Position numbers and translations under genes: made by a program. 7,252 nt of DNA from Acidimicrobiaceae bacterium. GTDB lineage: Bacteria > Actinomycetota > Acidimicrobiia > Acidimicrobiales > MedAcidi-G1. Where the stretch lies: contig PACE01000022.1 of assembly GCA_002699725.1 (NCBI GenBank), forward strand, positions 34,060 through 41,311. The letters run 5' to 3'. Below, piece after piece: positions 1 through 4,964 of this stretch (position 1 is its first letter; the number at the start of each line of letters is the position of its first letter). The notes beneath the pieces were generated by a model that had not been told where the DNA came from, did no database searches, and saw only the letters and a list, made by a program, of their open reading frames with translations.

Positions 1-1499
1 TGCTGCGGATCCAGCTCGAACTGGTGCGCCGCAAGGTCCACCTCGAGCGCAGCGCCCGGGGGATCACCCACGTGTGTACGACGGGCAGCGACGGCATCGA
101 CCTGGTCGGGGCCTTCCACGATCGGCTCGGCTTCCCGCTGACCGCAGCCCAGACGCGGACGATCGACGAGATTCTCGTCGACCTGGCTCGGCCCTCGCCG
201 ATGCACCGGCTTCTCCAGGGAGACGTCGGCTCCGGCAAGACGGTCGTGGCCGTGAGTGCCCTGCTGGTGGCGATCCAGGGCGGGCACCAGGGGGCGCTCA
301 TGGTGCCCACGGCGGTGCTTGCGGAGCAGCACTACCTGGGCATCTCCGACCTGCTGGAGGACCTCGTAGTTGCCGACACCGCCACGCTGATGGGCGAGAG
401 GCCCCTCCGGGTCGAACTGTTGACCAGCCGCACCACCGCTGCCGAGCGGCGGCGGATCGTCGAGGGGCTCGGGGATGGCGGCGTCGACATCCTGATCGGT
501 ACCCACGCCCTGATCCAGGAGGGGGTCGGTTTCCATTCTCTTGGCGTCGTCGTCATCGACGAGCAGCACCGCTTCGGTGTCGAACAACGGGCTGCCCTGC
601 GGGACAAGGCCGATGAGGGCGACGGGACTGACGAGGGCGACGGGGCCGCCATCCCCGACGTCCTCGTGATGACCGCCACGCCGATCCCGCGCACGGCGGC
701 CATGACGGTCTACGGGGACCTTGATGTCTCGGTCATCGACGAGATGCCACCCGGCCGCATCCCGATCCGGACCGACTGGCTCGTCGACGACGAGGATGAT
801 GGGGCGAGCGTGTGGTCGATCGTGCGCGACGAGGTGGCCGCCGGCCACCAGGCGTATGTGGTCTGCCCGCTCATCGAGGAGTCCGAGGCGCTGGAGGTGA
901 GGTCGGCCGAGGAGACGCACGGGGCGCTGACCGGTGGCGTCCTGTCCGACCTGCGGGTCGGCCTGCTCCACGGAAGGGTCGGCCCCGCCGAGAAGGAGGA
1001 GACCATGCGCCTCTTCCGGTCGGGGGCCCTCGACGTGCTGGTGGCGACGACGGTGATCGAGGTGGGCGTCGACGTTCCTAACGCCACGGTCATGGTGGTC
1101 CTCGACGCCTCCCGCTTCGGCATCGCCCAACTCCACCAGCTGCGAGGTCGCGTCGGCCGGGGAGCGGACGAGAGCCGCTGCCTGCTGGTGGGCGAGGCAG
1201 TCACGCCCGACTCCGAGGAGCGCTTGAAGGCGCTGGTACGGACCACCGACGGCTTCGAACTCGCCGAGGTCGACCTGGACCTGCGAGGCGAGGGCACGAT
1301 CATGGGCGAGCGGCAGAAGGGTCGGAACGACCTGCGGTTGGCCTCGTTGCGCCGTGACCGCGAGTGGGTGGAGGTCGCACGCGATGTGGCCATTGAACTG
1401 GTGGGCGATGGCGACGGCCTCGACGGGCACCCGGCGCTGGCCGATGAGATGGCCCTGTTGCTGGGAGGTGACGAAGTGGACTATCTCTTGAAGTCGTGA
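1..1499 (+). CDS. recG: ATP-dependent DNA helicase RecG (5'-truncated)
   Basis: RecG remodels stalled replication forks and branched recombination intermediates, acting in the cytoplasm on DNA. The gene enters the window already open: the reading frame runs from base 3 and no start is visible, so the N-terminal wedge domain that binds the junction is missing. What remains is the two RecA-like helicase domains and the C-terminus. Visible motifs, in order: Walker A GDVGSGKT (219-242), DEQH box inside VIDEQHRFGVEQR (about 549-587), motif III TATPIPRT, ATTVIEVGVDVPNA, motif VI QLRGRVGRG, and a C-terminal RGEGTIMGERQKG matching the RecG-specific translocation (TRG) region. It ends with YLLKS at a TGA overlapping the next start. 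DEQH together with the TRG-like segment separates it from UvrB, PriA and Mfd. One oddity is an acidic DEGDG repeat between motifs II and III. Identification is secure; only the upstream end is unknown. Confidence 0.96.
   Translation, partial: LRIQLELVRRKVHLERSARGITHVCTTGSDGIDLVGAFHDRLGFPLTAAQTRTIDEILVDLARPSPMHRLLQGDVGSGKTVVAVSALLVAIQGGHQGALMVPTAVLAEQHYLGISDLLEDLVVADTATLMGERPLRVELLTSRTTAAERRRIVEGLGDGGVDILIGTHALIQEGVGFHSLGVVVIDEQHRFGVEQRAALRDKADEGDGTDEGDGAAIPDVLVMTATPIPRTAAMTVYGDLDVSVIDEMPPGRIPIRTDWLVDDEDDGASVWSIVRDEVAAGHQAYVVCPLIEESEALEVRSAEETHGALTGGVLSDLRVGLLHGRVGPAEKEETMRLFRSGALDVLVATTVIEVGVDVPNATVMVVLDASRFGIAQLHQLRGRVGRGADESRCLLVGEAVTPDSEERLKALVRTTDGFELAEVDLDLRGEGTIMGERQKGRNDLRLASLRRDREWVEVARDVAIELVGDGDGLDGHPALADEMALLLGGDEVDYLLKS
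612..644 (+). repeat. Short in-frame tandem duplication inside recG
   Basis: Two 15-base copies, GATGAGGGCGACGGG (612-626) and GACGAGGGCGACGGG (630-644), differ at one base and lie 18 bases apart, so the frame is kept. They encode DEGDG-T-DEGDG in the loop between the DEQH box and the TATPIPRT motif. In typical RecG proteins this loop is short, so the insertion probably extends a surface loop without disturbing the helicase core. It is a local duplication, not a mobile element. Confidence 0.8.
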
Positions 1500-2086
1500 C
1501 CATGAACGCCGTCGAGCCCATCGACCATCCCGACGTGGCCGCCACTCTGGCCGTGGCGTTCACGCAGGACCCGATCCTGTCCTTCCTCTACGAGGATCCG
1601 AGTGCCCGGCCGGCGATGCTCACCATGTTCTTTGCCGCCCGCCTGGCGGGCGGCATCGGGATCGACGAGGTCCTGATGGTCGACGGTTGCGCCTCGGCGG
1701 CCGTGTGGGTGCCGCCCCAGGGGCCCGACGATCCCGGACCCGACTTCGGGGGCGTCGTCGCGGCGACCATGTCGCTGCTCGGTGAGGAGCAGGCGCTGGC
1801 GAAGTTCGTGGCAATGCAGCCGCTGCTCGAGGCCCACCCCCGTACCCCGCACTGGTACCTGGCGTTCGTGGGCACCCGCCCCGAGGGTCGGGGCAGGGGG
1901 CTGGCGTCGACGCTCATCGCCGCTGTGACCGATCGCTGCGACGCTGAGGGCGTTCCCGCCTACCTCGAGTCGAGCGACCCGGCCAACGTGCCGTTGTACG
2001 AGCGGCACGGCTTCTCGGTCGCGGGCGAGGTGACGATCGTCGACGGACCGACGATCCCCCTCATGTGGAGGGACCCGCAGTCCTGA
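1496..2086 (+). CDS. GNAT-family N-acetyltransferase
   Basis: This is a predicted cytoplasmic acetyl-CoA-dependent acetyltransferase of 196 residues; the acceptor is unknown. The C-terminal half carries the GNAT core: a beta strand HWYLAFVGTRPE (119-130), the pyrophosphate-binding loop GRGRGLAS (131-138), helix residues 139-151, then YLESSDPANVPLYERHGF (156-173), the usual motif B with the tyrosine of NVPLYERHGF in the general-acid position. The N-terminal half (residues 8-110) is the variable substrate region. The pattern resembles the branch that includes puromycin acetyltransferase-like enzymes, but that does not define a substrate. The GTG at 1496 overlaps the recG stop by four bases (GTGA), which suggests translational coupling; no in-frame start exists further upstream because a TGA lies at 1469. 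ATG 1502 is an alternative that removes two residues. The nearest GGAGG (1464-1468) is too far for a normal ribosome site. The gene converges on the minus-strand zinc-ribbon gene with a 14-base gap and no visible terminator. Confidence 0.88.
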   Translation: MTMNAVEPIDHPDVAATLAVAFTQDPILSFLYEDPSARPAMLTMFFAARLAGGIGIDEVLMVDGCASAAVWVPPQGPDDPGPDFGGVVAATMSLLGEEQALAKFVAMQPLLEAHPRTPHWYLAFVGTRPEGRGRGLASTLIAAVTDRCDAEGVPAYLESSDPANVPLYERHGFSVAGEVTIVDGPTIPLMWRDPQS

Positions 2087-2100
2087 CCCCCCGACACGCC

Positions 2101-2277
2101 TCAGTCGGGTGCGCCGCCCTCGTCATCGTGGTCGGGCATGACGATGTCCCACCGGTCCATGCAGTCGGCGCACCGGTAGGCCACGGGGTCGCCGGGCTCG
2201 AACTCCACCTCGGGGTGGGCCAGCAGGTGACAGGTTCCCCCGCAGTCGACGCAGATGATCGTGGTTGGTGCCCGCAT
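2101..2277 (-). CDS. Small zinc-ribbon protein, function unknown
   Basis: This is a 58-residue minus-strand gene starting at the ATG whose complement is 2275-2277 and ending at TGA (2101-2103). The protein has two zinc-knuckle pairs: CVDC (residues 9-12, followed by GGTC) and CADC (36-39), about 23 residues apart, as expected for a single-zinc ribbon. Between them is an acidic, proline-containing strand region (HPEVEFEPGDPVAYR). The tail DHDDEGGAPD is acidic. The same frame is open far upstream on the minus strand, but that part lies inside rsmD and coaD on the opposite strand and looks like a shadow; the zinc ribbon alone is protein-like. A GTG six codons upstream (TTLAS then M) is an alternative start. 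I do not recognise a named family. The ribbon could bind RNA, DNA or a protein partner. It sits divergent from rsmD, sharing a 66-base intergenic region. Confidence 0.72.
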   Translation of the reverse strand: MRAPTTIICVDCGGTCHLLAHPEVEFEPGDPVAYRCADCMDRWDIVMPDHDDEGGAPD

Positions 2278-2284
2278 GGAGGCG

Positions 2285-2290
2285 AGGGTA
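2285..2290 (-). promoter_or_regulatory. Candidate -10 element for the zinc-ribbon gene
   Basis: On the minus strand TACCCT (2290 down to 2285) fits the actinobacterial TAnnnT pattern and lies seven bases before the ATG at 2277. Transcription would then start at or next to the ATG, giving a leaderless mRNA. No -35 hexamer is recognisable and no Shine-Dalgarno sequence precedes this ATG, which fits leaderless initiation but is weak evidence. Confidence 0.22.
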
Positions 2291-2308
2291 GTCACCTGTA
2301 CCACCTGG

Positions 2309-2325
2309 GCGCCGAATCCCGGCGC
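2309..2325. promoter_or_regulatory. Inverted repeat in the divergent promoter region
   Basis: GCGCCG (2309-2314) and CGGCGC (2320-2325) form a perfect 6-base inverted repeat with a 5-base spacer (AATCC). It lies in the middle of the 66-base region between the divergent zinc-ribbon gene and rsmD. It overlaps the place where a -35 element for rsmD would lie, so it could be an operator serving both genes. GC-only hexamer palindromes are common in such a genome, so chance is a real alternative. Confidence 0.3.
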
Positions 2326-2331
2326 ACGGCC

Positions 2332-2337
2332 CATACT
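2332..2337 (+). promoter_or_regulatory. Candidate -10 element for rsmD
   Basis: CATACT matches TATAAT at four of six positions and ends six bases before the rsmD ATG at 2344. That spacing implies a leaderless transcript, a common arrangement in actinobacteria. No convincing -35 hexamer is present at the usual spacing and no Shine-Dalgarno sequence precedes the ATG. Confidence 0.28.
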
Positions 2338-2343
2338 TGAGTC

Positions 2344-2889
2344 ATGCGCGTCGTGGCCGGATCCGCACGTGGCCTCCGGTTGGCCGCTCCCCATGGCGAC
2401 GGAATCCGTCCCACCGGTGACCGGGTACGGGAAGCGGTGTTCAATGCCCTCCACAGCCGGGGCGCCGTCGTCGGGGCCTCCGTGCTCGACCTGTTCGCAG
2501 GAACGGGTGCCCTCGGGATCGAGGCGTTGTCGCGTGGCGCAGCACGTGCGGTGTTCGTCGAACACTCGCGCTCCCACGCCGATCTCATCGAGGTGAACCT
2601 CGCCACCTGTGGCTTCTCGGACCGGGCAGAGGTCGTCGTCGCCGATGCCCGGACATGGTTGGTCGCCAACTCCGGCCCGTGGGATCTGGCCCTCCTCGAC
2701 CCGCCGTACTCCTTTGACGACTGGCCGGCACTCCTGGCTGGACTCGACGCCGGCCTGGTCGTCGTGGAGTCCGACCGTGGGCTCGAGCAGGCGCTCGGCT
2801 GGCATGTCGAGAGGGTGCGGCGGTATGCGGGTACCGTGGTGACGCTGCTCTCGCCCGAAGACGGAGACCCTGGGAGTTCCCCCCCGTGA
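2344..2889 (+). CDS. rsmD: 16S rRNA (guanine966-N2)-methyltransferase RsmD
   Basis: RsmD methylates N2 of G966 in 16S rRNA (E. coli numbering) using S-adenosylmethionine, during or after 30S assembly. The 181-residue length is normal for the family. The N-terminus MRVVAGSARGLRLAAP and RPTGDRVREAVFNAL (22-36) are the family signature. The AdoMet-binding loop is LDLFAGTGALGIEALSRGA (48-66), followed by the acidic strand end VFVEH (70-74), VVADA (98-102), and the catalytic motif DPPY (119-122) for exocyclic amino methylation. The C-terminus ends in a short low-complexity tail (EDGDPGSSPP) that overlaps coaD. The ATG at 2344 gives exactly the expected start, and there is room upstream only for a very short leader. 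The rsmD-coaD pairing is widespread in bacteria and supports both calls. Transcription probably starts in the divergent region and continues through coaD and beyond. Confidence 0.96.
   Translation: MRVVAGSARGLRLAAPHGDGIRPTGDRVREAVFNALHSRGAVVGASVLDLFAGTGALGIEALSRGAARAVFVEHSRSHADLIEVNLATCGFSDRAEVVVADARTWLVANSGPWDLALLDPPYSFDDWPALLAGLDAGLVVVESDRGLEQALGWHVERVRRYAGTVVTLLSPEDGDPGSSPP
2872..2876 (+). promoter_or_regulatory. Ribosome binding site for coaD
   Basis: GGGAG lies nine bases before the GTG at 2886, inside the 3' end of rsmD. It supports the GTG that forms the four-base GTGA overlap as the true coaD start, together with the family's usual N-terminus (TRVLYPGSFDP). Confidence 0.55.
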
Positions 2890-3374
2890 CCCGAGTCCTG
2901 TATCCCGGTTCATTCGACCCCGTTCACAACGGGCATGTTGAACTCATCGAGACCGCCGCCCGGTTGTTCGACGAGGTCGTGGTCGGCACCCTCATGAACC
3001 CCTCGAAGGGTGGCGGACTGTTCACCCTCGAGGAGCGCATGGAGTTGCTCGACGAGTGCTTCGCCCATCTCGACAACGTCCGCACCACGATGTTCGACGG
3101 CCTCGTCGTCAATCTGGCGCAACAGGTCGAGGCCGACTTCATCGTCAAGGGCCTGCGAGCGGTCTCCGACTTCGAGTCCGAGTTGCAGATGGCCCAGACG
3201 AACCTCGTCATCTCCGGGGTACACACCATGTTCCTGCCGACTGCCTCCCGGCGCTCGTTCCTGGCCTCCGGGCTGATCCGCGAAGTCGCCCGTTTCGGCG
3301 GCGACGTGTCCGAGATGGTCCCGGCGCCGGTCTTGCTGCGGCTCGACGAGAAGATCGGGGGCACCGACCGGTGA
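2886..3374 (+). CDS. coaD: Phosphopantetheine adenylyltransferase CoaD
   Basis: CoaD catalyses the fourth step of coenzyme A synthesis: ATP plus 4'-phosphopantetheine gives dephospho-CoA and pyrophosphate. The protein has 162 residues, the normal size for this hexameric cytoplasmic enzyme. The nucleotidyltransferase signature is YPGSFDPVHNGHVEL (6-20), with HNGH (14-17) in the T/HxGH ATP-binding position. NPSKGGGLFTLEERMELL (38-55), the strongly conserved KGLRAVSDFESELQMAQTN (88-106) and the C-terminal GGDVSEMVP (138-146) all fit. The late SSSLVKE motif is here ASGLIRE (127-133), which keeps one serine and has arginine in place of lysine. The GTG start overlaps the rsmD stop by four bases, and the TGA overlaps the next GTG in the same way, so the three genes are probably one coupled transcript. 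Confidence 0.97.
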   Translation: MTRVLYPGSFDPVHNGHVELIETAARLFDEVVVGTLMNPSKGGGLFTLEERMELLDECFAHLDNVRTTMFDGLVVNLAQQVEADFIVKGLRAVSDFESELQMAQTNLVISGVHTMFLPTASRRSFLASGLIREVARFGGDVSEMVPAPVLLRLDEKIGGTDR

Positions 3375-4033
3375 CCGACATGCCCGACCCCGGACTGCCT
3401 CCTCCGATCCCCGCAGGCCCCTCCGCCCCTTCGGTGCCGACGCCCGACCCGTACCACCCGCCGCAGGTCGAGGGCATCCTGCGCCAGGCACGCGAGGTCG
3501 TCGCCTCGGCTCGACCGATGCCGCTCTCGGCATCCTCGATGATCAACAAGGAAGACCTCCTCGAGATGCTCGACGAGGCCATCGCCCGCCTCCCCGACGA
3601 CCTCCGGGCGGCACGGTGGCTGCTCAAGGAACGCGAGGAGTTCCTCGCCAAGGTGCGGCGCGAGGGCGACGAGATCCTTGAGATGGCACGGTCCCAGGCC
3701 GAGCGCCTGGTTCAGCGCACCGAGGTCGTCCGCACGGCCGAGCAACGGGCCCGCCAACTCGTAGAGATGGCCCGGGAGGAGACACGGCGGATGCGGCGCG
3801 AGACCGAGGACTACTGCGACCAGAAGTTGGCGACCTTCGAGGCATCGCTGACCGATGCCCGCGACACCATCGCGACGGGCCGGCAGAAGCTCCAGGAGAC
3901 GGTGCTCGACCGCGAGCGTCGCCAGCAGGCCGAGGTGGTCGAGCAGGCTGCACAGGTGGCCACCGAGGAGGCCCAGCGCCCGAGGTCCAGTTCGTCGTTC
4001 TTCGACCAGGACGACGACGAGCCGAGCGAGTGA
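3371..4033 (+). CDS. SepIVA-like (DivIVA-related) coiled-coil protein
   Basis: This 220-residue hydrophilic protein has no signal peptide or membrane segment. Residues 1-31 are a disordered tail with 13 prolines. Residues 33-85 (VEGILRQAREVVASARPMPLS, then DLLEMLDEAIARLPDDLRAA) resemble, from memory, the N-terminal domain of mycobacterial SepIVA. Residues 86-200 are a long charged coiled coil in Ala/Glu/Arg-rich 11-residue-like repeats, with RMRRETEDYCDQKLATFE (140-157) matching the conserved late segment of SepIVA. The end SSSSFFDQDDDEPSE is serine-rich, then acidic. SepIVA is a cytoplasmic DivIVA-family factor involved in septation and cell-envelope growth in mycobacteria. Its gene also lies directly before DUF177 and rnc there, so location supports the call. 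The GTG at 3371 overlaps the coaD stop (GTGA); ATG 3380 is an alternative start. A generic F0F1 subunit B-like or DivIVA label would be the cautious alternative. Function here is inferred. Confidence 0.72.
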   Translation: MTDMPDPGLPPPIPAGPSAPSVPTPDPYHPPQVEGILRQAREVVASARPMPLSASSMINKEDLLEMLDEAIARLPDDLRAARWLLKEREEFLAKVRREGDEILEMARSQAERLVQRTEVVRTAEQRARQLVEMAREETRRMRRETEDYCDQKLATFEASLTDARDTIATGRQKLQETVLDRERRQQAEVVEQAAQVATEEAQRPRSSSSFFDQDDDEPSE

Positions 4034-4052
4034 CCTTCCCGCCTCCCGGACC

Positions 4053-4610
4053 ATGACCGGGGGCCTTCGGGTACCCGTCGCCCTGTTGCGACGCCGGGAT
4101 GCGGCCCCACGGGTGGTGCGGGCGACTGCGGTCCTGGACGGCCTGCGCATCGGCAATGTCGGCGTCGATGGCGACGAGGTCGTCCTCGACTTCGAGGTGG
4201 GGGCGAGCGGAACGGACATCGTGGCCTCCGGCACGGTCGACGTCGACTGGACGGGGGAGTGTCGACGCTGCCTCGAACCGGTGAATGGCCACCTCCGGGC
4301 CGAGGTGCGCGAGGTCTTCCGGGCCGAGGACCCTCTGTGGCCAGGTGAAGGCGATGCCGGAGACACCTACCCGCTCGAGTCTGACGCCGGAGAGCTTCTC
4401 GTCGACCTCGAAGTGGTCGCCCGCGATGCCGTACTCCTGGCCCTGCCGATTTCACCGTTGTGCGGCGAGGACTGCTCCGGACCGGATCCCGAGCGCTTCC
4501 CGGCCGTATCGGAAGAGGTCGCAGAGCCCGGGGACGGTGCTGTCGAACCGGAGCGGGATCCGCGCTGGGCGGCGCTCGACGTCCTGCGCGAACCGGGCGA
4601 CGATGGCTGA
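4053..4610 (+). CDS. DUF177/YceD family protein, lacking the last CxxC
   Basis: DUF177 proteins are linked to 23S rRNA accumulation and are usually encoded just before rpmF; the plant and E. coli members are the studied ones. This one has 185 residues. It opens with a beta-rich region (residues 3-65, with GVDGDEVVLDFEV and ASGTVDVDWTGE), followed by CRRC (70-73) and LEPV, the typical first cysteine pair. The acidic segment DLEVVARDAVLLALPISPLCGEDC (118-141) matches the family's second half, and DPRWAALDVL (169-178) matches its end. In common actinobacterial and Firmicutes members a further CxxCG follows; here the chain goes straight from CGEDC into SGPDPERFP, so only four cysteines remain (70, 73, 137, 141). 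The ATG lies 19 bases after the upstream stop and is the only plausible start near the upstream stop in this frame; no clear ribosome site precedes it. The neighbour rpmF strongly supports the call. Confidence 0.9.
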   Translation: MTGGLRVPVALLRRRDAAPRVVRATAVLDGLRIGNVGVDGDEVVLDFEVGASGTDIVASGTVDVDWTGECRRCLEPVNGHLRAEVREVFRAEDPLWPGEGDAGDTYPLESDAGELLVDLEVVARDAVLLALPISPLCGEDCSGPDPERFPAVSEEVAEPGDGAVEPERDPRWAALDVLREPGDDG

Positions 4611-4727
4611 TCGCCCGGTGCCGGTTCGGCCGAGTGCCCGCTAGCCTTTGCGGGTCGCCGGGCCGGGCACCATGCTCCATCCAGCGGCGATGATTTCTCC
4701 GAACGCCCCAACCACCGCGAGTTCACG
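4611..4727 (+). promoter_or_regulatory. rpmF leader region with nested hairpin potential
   Basis: This 117-base gap between DUF177 and rpmF has no protein-coding signal that I trust. CCCGC (4637-4641) and GCGGG (4650-4654) can form a short hairpin with an 8-base loop. It lies inside a longer arm pairing GGTGCC (4617-4622) with GGCACC (4666-4671). No T-run follows, so it is not a typical intrinsic terminator. TAGCCT (4642-4647), in the inner loop, fits the actinobacterial TAnnnT -10 pattern and could start an rpmF transcript, but no -35 is visible. The structure may be a processing or regulatory element for L32, or only a product of high GC content. Confidence 0.3.
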
Positions 4728-4907
4728 ATGGCCGTTCCCAAGAAGAAGACATCCAAGGCCAAGGGCCGTAGCCGCCGGGCCGCCAACTGGGTCCTGCACC
4801 CCTCGTCGCGTAGCACCTGCCCCCGCTGCGGCGAGGTCCGCCGTCCCCACCGCGTGTGCGGGAACTGTGGCTGGTACGGCGGCCGTCAGGCCATCGAAGT
4901 CGACTGA
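4728..4907 (+). CDS. rpmF: 50S ribosomal protein L32
   Basis: L32 is a small protein of the large ribosomal subunit. The 59-residue product begins MAVPKKKTSKAKGRSRRA, the standard basic L32 start, and continues with ANWVLHPSS. A complete four-cysteine zinc ribbon follows: CPRC (31-34) and CGNC (44-47), then GWYGGRQAIEVD. Keeping all four cysteines makes this the zinc-binding (C+) form. The length and start agree with the family; ATG 4728 is the only sensible start, with at best a weak GCGAG upstream. The DUF177-rpmF-plsX order is a classic bacterial arrangement. L32 may be under stringent or growth-rate control, but the sequence here does not show it. Confidence 0.98.
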   Translation: MAVPKKKTSKAKGRSRRAANWVLHPSSRSTCPRCGEVRRPHRVCGNCGWYGGRQAIEVD

Positions 4908-4964
4908 CGCACACGGCTCGTCCACATGGCCGGGCGATGACCGGCGATGCGACACAATGCACCA

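Noticed and set aside
2087..2100. Terminator between the convergent acetyltransferase and zinc-ribbon genes
   Set aside because: Only 14 bases with no inverted repeat or T-run; no terminator can be supported from the sequence.
2278..2913. Upstream extension of the minus-strand zinc-ribbon frame
   Set aside because: It covers the whole of rsmD in antisense and has no recognisable domain; only the last 58 codons after ATG 2277 look like a protein.
2924..4366. 480-residue open frame on the minus strand
   Set aside because: It lies opposite coaD, the SepIVA-like gene and DUF177, all well supported. Its translation is low-complexity Arg/Ser/Pro-rich sequence with no motif; long antisense frames are expected at this GC content.
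4947..4964. Upstream ATG for plsX (MRHNAP extension)
   Set aside because: Family members start a few residues before VDAMGGD; ATG 4965 fits better. It remains a minor alternative.
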